Of a DNA stretch of 15,618 nt, positions 1 through 7,913 are shown in pieces. A model generated the notes under the pieces. That model did not search any database, was not told the origin of the DNA, and was given only the letters and a program-made list of their open reading frames with translations. Source of the DNA: Candidatus Rhabdochlamydia sp. (lineage in GTDB: Bacteria > Chlamydiota > Chlamydiia > Chlamydiales > Rhabdochlamydiaceae); assembly GCA_030043815.1 (NCBI GenBank), contig JASHWX010000069.1, positions 1 to 15,618 of the forward strand, written 5' to 3'. Each line of letters opens with the position of its first letter. The stretch's first letter is position 1. A program made the position numbers and the translations under genes.

Positions 1-1724
1 GCATCGATGCATTTGACCATAGCGCTTAAAACAGCGTGTTCACGGGGAGTATTGGCCCTTGGCCGCAATTGACGGACGTAGGTGCGCAAGCCCATCCCGT
101 TCAAACGCCGGGAGCAAGAAAGATCTGCTTTTAGAAGAGCTTTTAAAAGGTTAAGAGCACGCATACTGACAGCAAAAAAGAGGAGCGGCTCCGATAAAGC
201 GGTGATCTTCTCGAAGTCTTCGTTTGCGATTTTGACAAGAGGCACTAAGAAGTCAAGCGGATAGCCATTAGAATTTTGTAAAGGCAGTCTATACTTGTCC
301 ATGAGCCCCCATTTGAGCTCCCCGAACGCCTCGCTTAAAGACGCTGGGATAGGATATTTTTGGCAGAAACGGACAGCAGAGGCTGGATCGCAACGCAGGA
401 TGGATTTGAAGATCTCCCTGGCCTTGTCATCAGAAAAAGGAAAATCGCGGTCCAGTATGACCGCCGCCATTTGAGCGCTGCACTCTTGAGTCAATAGATC
501 GCATGGGGTCTCCCCTTTGCGATTTTTTTTCGAGGGGTCGACGCCGAGCTCCTGCAATAAACCTACCAATGCAAAGCGCCCGGAAATAACGGCGCTGTGC
601 AAGAGGGTATTGCCCTCAGCGTCTACGTCATGGACAGAACCCCCTTTTTGCACTAAATAGCGCAGCAAAGCGGGATCACCGTTCCGCAATATCTCCCATG
701 TGACCGGACCGAAATTGAAAGGCTCATGGCGATCTAACATCATCTCAATCATGTCGATCTTTTGTTCGCTTGACAATGAGGGCGATGCGCACAGCTTAGC
801 AATGAGATGGGGGCGCTCAGAAAGGGGATCGAGCGTTGATGAGCGCGCGAGCAGTTCACCGAGGAGTTTGACGCAATCACTTTCAAATTTTACTTCACGC
901 GGATATTTCGAATCGAGTTCTGAAATCAGGCTCGATAAGTCGAAATCCTGGCACACGGCCCGGACTGCTTGCATCGGATCTTCTTCTTTTAAAGCGTCGA
1001 GAACGGCAATGTCCGCTCCCCAAGCGGCAGCAAACTGCCCTGGAGTCAACCCATGCCATTTTTCCTGCGAGGAAAATCCATCCTCTTTCAAGCGACTGAT
1101 CAATTTGGGATCAAATCCCGAGTGGATCATCGCCAAAATAAAGAGTTTTTCGGAAGAAATGCCTTTATAAAGAAGAACCGAGTGCGTCGAAGTGATGCGC
1201 GAAATGAGCTCAAAAAGCCAATGAGGACAAGCTGAGCATTGCATTAAAGCTTTAAACACAAAGGCGTAAAAGATGGAGGGCACGCTCTCTGCATAGTTTG
1301 CCAGCACCTTTTCGATGATCTCTTGATCAAACAGCCGATCGTCCAAGCCTGTGAAAAATGAGATCTTAAGTTCCCGGACCGCTTTATCGATCTCTTCTAA
1401 GGTCATTGTTCGATAACTTTCAAAGACAATCGGAAGAGCAATGCCGGTCTTTGACAATTGCTTCAACTCTTTGCCCGATAGATCGGAAACGCAGATGTTC
1501 TTCTTCTCCCCTCCCCTCTCAAAGCAAATGACTGCATTCTCGGAGCTTGCTCGCGCCTCGCTGTGTTTGAACAAGATCCGAGCGCAATCAGCTGCTTTGG
1601 AAAGCTCCAGATTGCCTGAATTTTTCAACGTATACACTTCATAGCCATTGCCGGACTTTTTGACCGCTTGCCAGGATTGAGAACAACGGAGCAACATGGC
1701 ATCGGGACCTAAGGAGGCAGTCAT
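1..1724 (-). CDS. Large ankyrin-repeat protein, paralogue of the upstream giant protein (3' end outside window)
   Basis: The minus-strand frame is open from ATG at 1724 to base 1, giving 574 visible residues without a stop, so the gene continues beyond the window. The start overlaps the stop of the upstream gene (ATGA, 1721-1724), with AAAGGAG at 1732-1738, seven bases upstream, which suggests translational coupling. Residues about 340-410 carry two recognisable ankyrin repeats (GNTLLHSAVISGRFALVGLL, then KGETPCDLL). The N-terminal 300 residues are helical and paralogous to the protein encoded at 2726-7783; the clearest match is KWHGLTPGQFAAAWGAD (about 222-238) against SWHGLLPAQFAALLGAD there. 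I see no signal peptide or membrane segment. Ankyrin repeats bind proteins and are common in effectors of intracellular bacteria, so an effector role is plausible. No catalytic domain is visible in the part present; its paralogue carries such domains C-terminally, so one may lie outside. Confidence 0.85.
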   Translation of the reverse strand, partial: MTASLGPDAMLLRCSQSWQAVKKSGNGYEVYTLKNSGNLELSKAADCARILFKHSEARASSENAVICFERGGEKKNICVSDLSGKELKQLSKTGIALPIVFESYRTMTLEEIDKAVRELKISFFTGLDDRLFDQEIIEKVLANYAESVPSIFYAFVFKALMQCSACPHWLFELISRITSTHSVLLYKGISSEKLFILAMIHSGFDPKLISRLKEDGFSSQEKWHGLTPGQFAAAWGADIAVLDALKEEDPMQAVRAVCQDFDLSSLISELDSKYPREVKFESDCVKLLGELLARSSTLDPLSERPHLIAKLCASPSLSSEQKIDMIEMMLDRHEPFNFGPVTWEILRNGDPALLRYLVQKGGSVHDVDAEGNTLLHSAVISGRFALVGLLQELGVDPSKKNRKGETPCDLLTQECSAQMAAVILDRDFPFSDDKAREIFKSILRCDPASAVRFCQKYPIPASLSEAFGELKWGLMDKYRLPLQNSNGYPLDFLVPLVKIANEDFEKITALSEPLLFFAVSMRALNLLKALLKADLSCSRRLNGMGLRTYVRQLRPRANTPREHAVLSAMVKCID

Positions 1725-2656
1725 TTGGATGCTCCTTTGCTGATTTGATCTTTCACAAGGTAGATGCGCTCCAGCGTGGCATAATCAAGGTCATCGATCT
1801 CCTTGTGCAGCGGACGGTACAGATCCCCCCGCTCCTTATTGACGATGGAGAGCGTGCTGGCGTCGGCAAGCCAGAGCGCAAGAAGCAGTTTGCGGAAACC
1901 TTGGGGCGAGATTTTTTGCGGAACGTCGTCTTTTTGCATGGTGTTAAATGCCTCGTCGAGCAGCTTAAGAAGCTCAACGTGCTTCATTGTCGAACTGCCT
2001 CGAAGGTACTGGCCATAGAGGTCGTTGCTGAGGATCAAGTGCTTGATCAGCAGAATTTCTTCGTCTGTCACATCCCATTTGTCTTTAGCTTTATAGAGCT
2101 CTTTTACAGCCATCTCGGCTGAGCGCTCGATATGTCCTTCCCTGCCGCTTACCTTTCCCGCGTCGTGGAAAAGCGCTGCCAGGCGCAACACCTTGCGGAC
2201 CTGGGGCTGGCCCATTCCTGAAACCGTCACATCGGTATTCAGGCCGAAACCCCCGAAATGGCCGCAAACGACATCTAACGTATGCTCCAAAAGGTTGACC
2301 TTGGACCTATCCGGCTTATGGCCGTGTCCAGCAGGATGGTTCGCTAATATTTTAAAATCAAAGGGGAACGCCATTTGGGATACTTGCTCCTTAAATGCCC
2401 CATCGTCAGAATCCCACAATGCCGACAATGGACGGAGCTTCTTGACCCAATTGAGATCGGAGCAGTCGAGTTTGGCCATATCTAAAGCCTGCTCGAATCG
2501 CTGCCGCATCGACTGCACCTTTTTCAGCGTGCTTGCCCTTGCGGCAAAGAGCGCCCAAAGCATCTTGGTAAAATCCGGTTTGTTCAGTGTTCCTATCCCG
2601 GAAGCTGCGGCATCGAGCTTTTGCGAGAATGCCTCGAATGAAATGGCTCCTGTCAA
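1721..2656 (-). CDS. HD-domain protein; in-frame continuation of the giant ankyrin protein after an amber stop
   Basis: This frame encodes 311 residues from a TTG codon at 2656, with GGAG about six bases upstream. The frame is open back to a TAG at 2726-2728, and the 23 codons between them still align with HD-domain sequence, so the ancestral gene was continuous with 2726-7783. Residues 1-60 are the end of a first HD-like module. Residues about 66-311 are a complete second module with the HD-superfamily pattern: H125, H164-D165 in ALFHDAGK, H206 and D265 in LWLADAS. HD proteins are metal-dependent phosphohydrolases, usually acting on nucleotides, RNA or phosphodiesters; the substrate here is unknown. 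If translated separately, expression would depend on reinitiation at TTG, because the next in-frame ATG is codon 31. The stop overlaps the next gene's ATG. The call as a coding sequence is firm; whether it is a separate polypeptide is not. Confidence 0.75.
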   Translation of the reverse strand: MTGAISFEAFSQKLDAAASGIGTLNKPDFTKMLWALFAARASTLKKVQSMRQRFEQALDMAKLDCSDLNWVKKLRPLSALWDSDDGAFKEQVSQMAFPFDFKILANHPAGHGHKPDRSKVNLLEHTLDVVCGHFGGFGLNTDVTVSGMGQPQVRKVLRLAALFHDAGKVSGREGHIERSAEMAVKELYKAKDKWDVTDEEILLIKHLILSNDLYGQYLRGSSTMKHVELLKLLDEAFNTMQKDDVPQKISPQGFRKLLLALWLADASTLSIVNKERGDLYRPLHKEIDDLDYATLERIYLVKDQISKGASK

Positions 2657-3106
2657 ATAATCTCCGAAGAGCTGATGATGCCGGATCAGCGATAGGACAA
2701 GAGAGGCATCATCCGCATCGATCCCCTACAATTTCATATGTGTATGGATATGGGCATTCGCGATGTCCGCTGATCTTTCCATCAATTTTTCTTTCCTTTC
2801 TTTTGTTTGATCCAATTGGCCCACATAATGGTAGAGGGCAGCGAGCCTGAGCAGGCGGCGTGCCTTGTCAGGGGCCATCGAACTCAAATTGAGATCTGTG
2901 CGCAGGCCAAAGCCCCCATGCGCCCCGGAAATCATCTCGACCGTATGATCATAGACAGTGGCCCTCTCACCCGCCTCATTGCGCCCATGGCGGGCCCGGA
3001 CCTCTTTGAAAGGCAGCTTGTCGAGATGCAAAAGTTCAAAGACTTTTGGCAATTGCTTGACAAATGCCCCGTCATCCAATTGCGAGAGCATCTCGTCTTG
3101 GCTCAT
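1724..3106 (-). repeat. Tandem duplication of an HD-type module (protein level)
   Basis: Two copies lie head to tail. Copy one spans about 2471-3106 including the amber codon; copy two spans about 1724-2461. Matching blocks in order: DDGAF; DHTVEM against EHTLDV; HGGFGLRTDL against FGGFGLNTDV; RRLLRLAALYHYVG against RKVLRLAALFHDAG; ERSADIA against ERSAEMA; LFGDYL against LYGQYL; and KMLWALFAARASTL against KLLLALWLADASTL. Copy two keeps the metal-binding H, HD, H and D residues. Copy one keeps only the first two histidines. Confidence 0.8.
2726..2728 (-). other. In-frame amber codon interrupting a single long reading frame
   Basis: TAG ends the 1,685-residue frame, and the same frame continues to 1721. 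An ungapped alignment of the two tandem HD modules places this TAG exactly opposite a TGG tryptophan codon of the second module (KWDVTDEE at residues 192-199 of the 1721-2656 product). A single G-to-A change would explain it. Flanking residues match on both sides: MERSADIA against IERSAEMA upstream, and LFGDYL against LYGQYL downstream. It may be a recent nonsense mutation, a readthrough or reinitiation site, or a sequencing error. Confidence 0.85.
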
Positions 3107-6100
3107 GAAAAGGTCTTTTCCATATTTTTCTTCAATGACTTGCCGCGCGATCACTGCCTTGCATGTCTCTTCTGCGATGTCGGTTACTTTGATCTCTTCC
3201 ACACCGTCCTTGGCAAGCCGGATCTCGATCTGTTCTTTGTGTTCCATGAAGCGGAACGCATCGAAAAAGGTCTTGTGAAACTGCAAGCTGTGGATGGTGA
3301 CCGGGCCGCTTTCAGCCGTCGACAAGGGCTCCATCTGCTCATGCAAATAAATCCTAAATTGCCTTAAGTCTTCAAATGAACAGTCCTTAAAGGCATCGGA
3401 TGTCAGTTTCGATCTGAACGCATCGTCGATATTGCGATCGCCATTGAGCAGCTGAAGATCGTGTTTGAATGTACTCGAGATATAGATCAATTTGATCGCA
3501 TTTTTAGGAATACCGCGGTAAAATACGTTATTGATCGCGCTTTCGAATTCGATCCTCGCAAACCCCTTGCGCTGTTGAGAATGGTAATAGGCAGGATCGA
3601 TCAGGATCAAGCACCCTTGCGCCTCAGTGAAATATTGGTGGGCCATGCCGAGCGAGTGGGTGGCGAAAATGGCGCCCACCTTGGACCAGGAGCCGAACGT
3701 GAATTCCTTATCAAACAACGTCAAATCCGAATTGCCGCATCCTTTAAAGATCAAATCCCTGATCGAAGCGGCAAAAAGCGGATCCCCCTTGCGCGCTTTA
3801 AGGCCGCGCATCAAATAGCACCCTCTCTGAGTGGGATAATGGATCGGGATAGGCACATAGCGGCAACTTTTCGGCAGATTTTCCAGCTTTTTAATAAAAG
3901 GATTTTCTTTCAGATCTTTTCTTCTCTTCTCTACCTCCGCAGAAATAGCATCGCGGTGAATGAAGGCAAGGCCGTCTTTGATCCGGCCTAGGATCGCGCT
4001 GCGGCTGTTATGAAATTCAGGAGGGTAGATGAACATCCACCAGGCGCCTGGGAAAAACTTCCTGTCTTCGCCAAAATGCCCATCCATGAAATCCCAGTCG
4101 TGGCTCTTGACAATCTCCGCGGCCCGAAGCAATGCCCTTTCTTCCTGTATCCGCGACAGCGTAAGGGCGGACTGCACCCTCAAATCCCTATCTTCGCTCT
4201 CTGCATATTGCAGAATGATGTTAGTGATCCCAAAGTCGCCTTCCAGATCCCACTCATAGTTGGAAAGAAGCTCCAAGAGCATAAGCTTGTTCTCTTTGGA
4301 ACTGTTTCCCAAAAGGTTGACAATATCCCATTTGGAATTACCGCTCTTATCATCGGGAACAACAGCAGACAGCGCCTTGGCTGCCTGGCATCGGACCGCT
4401 TCGTTTTGATGCTCGAAGAAGACACTGAGGCGTCTTTGCGCCTTTTTCGCCGGTATGTTTCGGCCGATCTTCTCAAGCGCTTTGAGCCCTAAGAGGATGA
4501 GATCTTCATCCTTTTCTTCATTGACCGTTTTCCACGCGTGTTCAAATCCACCACGAAATCCCGACACAGCAAAATATTTCAGCCATTGCGCTTTCTTTTC
4601 TTTGGGGCACAACTTGAATTGAGCAAGGGAAGGCACCCCGGCCTCATCTTTTTCAAGCGCCATCGGAAGCGCTTGTTCGATCTCCTCTAATGAACTTCCG
4701 CGCTGCAATGCGTTAAAAAAGAGAGCGAGCTGATTTTTCGTGCGGACATTCTGAAATAGAGCAAACAGATTGTCGATGATGTTCTTATCCTTGGCGAGCC
4801 TCTTATGGAATTTTTCAAAAATTTCTTCAAAGACCTCCTTAAAAAATGCATCGGGCGCGATGAGTTCAATCAGAGTCTTATCTTGTTCAAACAATGTGCA
4901 AATCCTTTTAAAATTGCGGATCTGCGCCTCCCATTCTGAGAGCGACTGCGCATGCCGCATGAGGTAAAATAACAAATAAGAAGGCATGTCTTTCACATTG
5001 CCAAAAGAAACAGCGATTGCCTGAATCGCCTTATCCGCGTCTTCAGCAGAAAGATTTGCGCACTTCGCGATCACTTTTTTTAAGATCTTTTGCTCCGGAG
5101 CGGCAAGGATTTTCGGCATCAAAGAAGCCAGCCGCCCGCTCACATCGTACTTGAGCCGATCGACCATCATGGAAAATAATTCCGCCTCATCGTGATCGGC
5201 AGCCCACTCTAAATGCGTTTTAAGATCTACCCCTTCATTAAATGCTCCCTGCTGCACAAGAAGCTTGAGCATGGGCACATCGCTTCTCTGTGTCGCAAGC
5301 TGAAACGCTTCCCTGCCCGCTTGAGCTGCTATTCCCGGTTCGACCTCGCACAACCATCGCGCCGCATCCAAATTCTTCGCTGCTATGGCTGCAATCAATG
5401 GCTCTTCTGCAATCTCAGCAAACTGAGCATGTATCCATTGATACGCGCGCTTAAAAGCAGGCAGACTCCCCTTGCAAGCGAGATCGTAGAGCACTGAAAA
5501 CGCCTTGTTGGAGTTAACCTCATTATGAAAACCATCCCAAATCACTTGGATGTCCTTGTCTTCTGCTTGCTGTAAAAACGCCTCGGCAAGGAGCATACCG
5601 CACTGCGTCGCTTTTCTCTCAACATGCTCTGTATGGCTGACGATCACTCCTCCCCAAAACGTAGGGATGTCGGTCAGCTTTGTAGAAATTAATTCATCTT
5701 CTCCGGGAGGAAATGCAATCCTTCCTTCCTTTAGTGCCTCGAAGAAAAGAGGCAGCAGTCCGTACTGCTTATGAATGATCGCCTCTTGCAATGGAGTGCG
5801 TCCTTGGAAATCGAGCGGCAGATATTCCGTTTGGCTTAAGTACTCTTTACATTGCTCAACGTTTCCTGCTTGAGCTGCCAAATGCAACGGCGTTTTCTCC
5901 TCATAGTTATGTTCAAGCAAGCTGAGGATCTTTTCTGCTTGGGCCTTTTCTAACCCTTTCTTCATTTTAACCATTTGCATAGCCAGCTGCCGAGGTGTGA
6001 CACCCTGATAGCGCCGCTCGCAGGAAACTCCCTTCAATAGCAATTGTTTGAGAAGCGCATCATCGAGATTCTTAATTGCATAGATGAGAAGCGGAGCATT

Positions 6101-7783
6101 CTCGATGTCCACCTGCTCCATCTCTTTACGCGTTAAACGGGGAACCCAAACTTCGAGCACATCCTTGTAAAATCTTATACGGGGGTTTAGATGGAGGAGA
6201 CCGGGAGCAAAGGGAGACCTCTTAATGAACTCCGCTGCAACAGAACTCAGTCCAGTCGAAAGCAGAAAAGGGCAAATAGAAACAATTGCCCCTTGCTCAG
6301 TAAAGGGAAAGTCGTTTTCCATTAGAAATTTCAAAACACTCTCAAAGGTTGATCCAATCAGATTCTGAATCGCTAAAGAAACACAATCCAAATTAGGACA
6401 TTTGATCATGCATTGAATCAATTGATCACACGCAGTTCTTCCGTACTCATCCTTTTGCCCCTTGTCAATCCCCTTTTCTATAAGGACCTTCAAGGCATCT
6501 GCATTGCAAGAGACCGCTGCCGCATGCAGCAACTGCGGCTCGTCGATTGAAGCCCCACGATCAATCAAGAAGCGGATGAATTCTTCATTCCCTCCCGAGA
6601 CAATGGCAGCGCGCAAATGGTTCAGAGGATATCCTTTTTCAACCTTCTCGAGCAGCAGGCGGATCATAGCGATCTTTTGTGAACTAGAGAGTAAAGCGGA
6701 AGCGCAAATCCCTCCGATGCAATCATCTATGCGATCCAAAGGGACTTTTTCCGCTTTCAACATTGTTTCCAAGAGCAGAACGGGATTGCGGCTCTTAAGA
6801 GGACACTTTTCAAGCAGCTCTCCTGCCTTTTTCATCAATACTGCAGACATAAAAGCCCGCGCTTGGCGAATGAATTCATCGTAGACCTCGCTGAAATCCA
6901 TGAGAATTCCTTCCATTTCAGTGAAAGGGATGTCCTGACACACATATTGAAACAGCTCTACGTGATCCCCTTCCAACGCCTTCAATACCGACTCATCGGC
7001 TCCCAGCAATGCCGCAAATTGGGCGGGCAACAGCCCATGCCAACTCGTGGACAAAGAAAACCCCTGCGACTTCAATGCTTCGATCACTTGGATGTTGAAC
7101 CCTGAAACCACAAGAGCCCAATGAAACAGATTGTCACGCGTCACACGGAAAGATTTATTTTTTTTTGCAGCAGAGACGAGCTCATGAACAGCACTGAATT
7201 CGGGTAAATCATAACTGAGCTCACGAATCGGCGATCCCCTCTTCGCGAGGATTTTTAAAATCAGCGCCAACAACAGATGAGGCTCGCTTTGGGCCATCTC
7301 ATTCACAACAGTTGTAAATATCTCCTTATCGAGAGGATCCTTCAAAAGGAGATCCAACCCAAAGTCATCCAATGCCTTTATTTGCGACTTGAGATCTGCT
7401 TTTGAAGAGTGAAATGAATGCTCGAACACCAACGGGAATGGCAGCCCCGCCTCTTTAATCTTGCTCAATTCCTTTGCAGACATGTCTTTATAGCTGACCG
7501 TTTTCTTTCCCCCAATGTCGTGGATTGCAATCGCCGTTTTCCCTTTAAACGCTTCCGAAGCGTCTTTTAGGTGTGCAAGAAGCAACTTGGCGCAAGAAGC
7601 CGCCTCGGTTTCATCCAAACCGCTTCTCCCCACAATCTCGTAACTGTCATACCGCTGACCGTTATAGTGAACGACTTGCCAGACATATATGTTCCAGTCT
7701 TTTTGAATCCGCAGTAAATGGGAGTTTTGATCTAAGGATTTAACCTTCGTAGCGATTTTTGCCAGCATAGGATCAACAGACAT
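2726..7783 (-). CDS. Giant ankyrin/HEAT-repeat protein with putative ADP-ribosyltransferase-like and truncated HD-like domains
   Basis: The protein has 1,685 residues from ATG at 7783, with AAAGGAAA about eight bases upstream. Order of parts: an N-terminal helical region shared with its paralogue at 1-1724; ankyrin-type repeats at about 385-455, 560-690 (TPLHLAAQAGNVEQCKEYL is the clearest) and 790-865; a long helical stretch; HEAT-like repeats at about 1090-1220; a domain at about 1305-1440 with an ADP-ribosyltransferase-like R, T-x-S, E-x-E arrangement (R1326, T1375/S1377, E1412/E1414, then GIPKNAI); and an HD-like module from about 1560, cut by the amber stop. In that module the His-Asp pair is H1652-Y1653 (ALYHYVGQ), so it is probably inactive. 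There is no signal peptide or membrane helix. The architecture suggests a host-directed effector acting in a cytosol. The repeats are clear; the transferase assignment rests on motif spacing only. Confidence 0.85.
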   Translation of the reverse strand: MSVDPMLAKIATKVKSLDQNSHLLRIQKDWNIYVWQVVHYNGQRYDSYEIVGRSGLDETEAASCAKLLLAHLKDASEAFKGKTAIAIHDIGGKKTVSYKDMSAKELSKIKEAGLPFPLVFEHSFHSSKADLKSQIKALDDFGLDLLLKDPLDKEIFTTVVNEMAQSEPHLLLALILKILAKRGSPIRELSYDLPEFSAVHELVSAAKKNKSFRVTRDNLFHWALVVSGFNIQVIEALKSQGFSLSTSWHGLLPAQFAALLGADESVLKALEGDHVELFQYVCQDIPFTEMEGILMDFSEVYDEFIRQARAFMSAVLMKKAGELLEKCPLKSRNPVLLLETMLKAEKVPLDRIDDCIGGICASALLSSSQKIAMIRLLLEKVEKGYPLNHLRAAIVSGGNEEFIRFLIDRGASIDEPQLLHAAAVSCNADALKVLIEKGIDKGQKDEYGRTACDQLIQCMIKCPNLDCVSLAIQNLIGSTFESVLKFLMENDFPFTEQGAIVSICPFLLSTGLSSVAAEFIKRSPFAPGLLHLNPRIRFYKDVLEVWVPRLTRKEMEQVDIENAPLLIYAIKNLDDALLKQLLLKGVSCERRYQGVTPRQLAMQMVKMKKGLEKAQAEKILSLLEHNYEEKTPLHLAAQAGNVEQCKEYLSQTEYLPLDFQGRTPLQEAIIHKQYGLLPLFFEALKEGRIAFPPGEDELISTKLTDIPTFWGGVIVSHTEHVERKATQCGMLLAEAFLQQAEDKDIQVIWDGFHNEVNSNKAFSVLYDLACKGSLPAFKRAYQWIHAQFAEIAEEPLIAAIAAKNLDAARWLCEVEPGIAAQAGREAFQLATQRSDVPMLKLLVQQGAFNEGVDLKTHLEWAADHDEAELFSMMVDRLKYDVSGRLASLMPKILAAPEQKILKKVIAKCANLSAEDADKAIQAIAVSFGNVKDMPSYLLFYLMRHAQSLSEWEAQIRNFKRICTLFEQDKTLIELIAPDAFFKEVFEEIFEKFHKRLAKDKNIIDNLFALFQNVRTKNQLALFFNALQRGSSLEEIEQALPMALEKDEAGVPSLAQFKLCPKEKKAQWLKYFAVSGFRGGFEHAWKTVNEEKDEDLILLGLKALEKIGRNIPAKKAQRRLSVFFEHQNEAVRCQAAKALSAVVPDDKSGNSKWDIVNLLGNSSKENKLMLLELLSNYEWDLEGDFGITNIILQYAESEDRDLRVQSALTLSRIQEERALLRAAEIVKSHDWDFMDGHFGEDRKFFPGAWWMFIYPPEFHNSRSAILGRIKDGLAFIHRDAISAEVEKRRKDLKENPFIKKLENLPKSCRYVPIPIHYPTQRGCYLMRGLKARKGDPLFAASIRDLIFKGCGNSDLTLFDKEFTFGSWSKVGAIFATHSLGMAHQYFTEAQGCLILIDPAYYHSQQRKGFARIEFESAINNVFYRGIPKNAIKLIYISSTFKHDLQLLNGDRNIDDAFRSKLTSDAFKDCSFEDLRQFRIYLHEQMEPLSTAESGPVTIHSLQFHKTFFDAFRFMEHKEQIEIRLAKDGVEEIKVTDIAEETCKAVIARQVIEEKYGKDLFMSQDEMLSQLDDGAFVKQLPKVFELLHLDKLPFKEVRARHGRNEAGERATVYDHTVEMISGAHGGFGLRTDLNLSSMAPDKARRLLRLAALYHYVGQLDQTKERKEKLMERSADIANAHIHTHMKL
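3464..3871 (-). other. Putative ADP-ribosyltransferase-like domain (residues about 1305-1440 of the giant protein)
   Basis: Three blocks follow the order of the R-S-E class of ADP-ribosyltransferases. Block one is a strand with arginine (GCYLMRGL, R1326). Block two has the F-x-S/T-x-S followed by A..F/Y pattern (IFATHSLGMAHQYF, T1375 and S1377). Block three is E-x-E (IEFES, E1412 and E1414), followed by GIPKNAIKLIYI, which resembles the terminal strands after E-x-E in many such toxins. This is pattern recognition, not a profile match, and the fold could be something else. Confidence 0.45.
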
Positions 7784-7827
7784 AACATTTTTCCTTTATT
7801 TAAATTTTTAAGCTTTAGTAAACAATA

Positions 7828-7856
7828 ATTATACTTGTTAATATCTTTAATTACAA
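7828..7856 (-). promoter_or_regulatory. Sigma-70-type promoter for the giant ankyrin gene
   Basis: Reading the minus strand, TTGTAA (7856-7851) and a perfect TATAAT (7833-7828) are separated by 17 bases, and the -10 lies 44 bases before the ATG at 7783. The surroundings are very AT-rich, so chance matches are easier, but the spacing is ideal and the position fits the first gene of the operon. Confidence 0.5.
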
Positions 7857-7869
7857 TCACAAAGAAATT

Positions 7870-7913
7870 AATTTAATTTACGAAAAGATTATATAATTAT
7901 AAATTTAATTTAC
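7870..7913. repeat. 12-bp direct repeat flanking a 10-bp palindrome in the AT-rich spacer
   Basis: AATTTAATTTAC occurs at 7870-7881 and again at 7902-7913, starts 32 bases apart (about three helical turns). Between them is the palindrome ATTATATAAT (7888-7897). The left copy is 13 bases upstream of the -35 box of the giant ankyrin gene, so an operator is conceivable. The right copy overlaps the end of the gene at 7910-9043. Low-complexity AT sequence makes chance a serious alternative. The 126-bp spacer 7784-7909 shows no GC-rich terminator hairpin. Confidence 0.3.

Noticed and set aside
2807..3367. Plus-strand open frame of about 186 codons, with others such as 700-1170, 3461-3991, 4010-4492 and 6462-6884
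   Set aside because: They lie antisense to the giant minus-strand genes, whose protein sequences carry clear repeats and domain homology. The plus-strand translations look like no protein family and lack consistent ribosome-binding sites.
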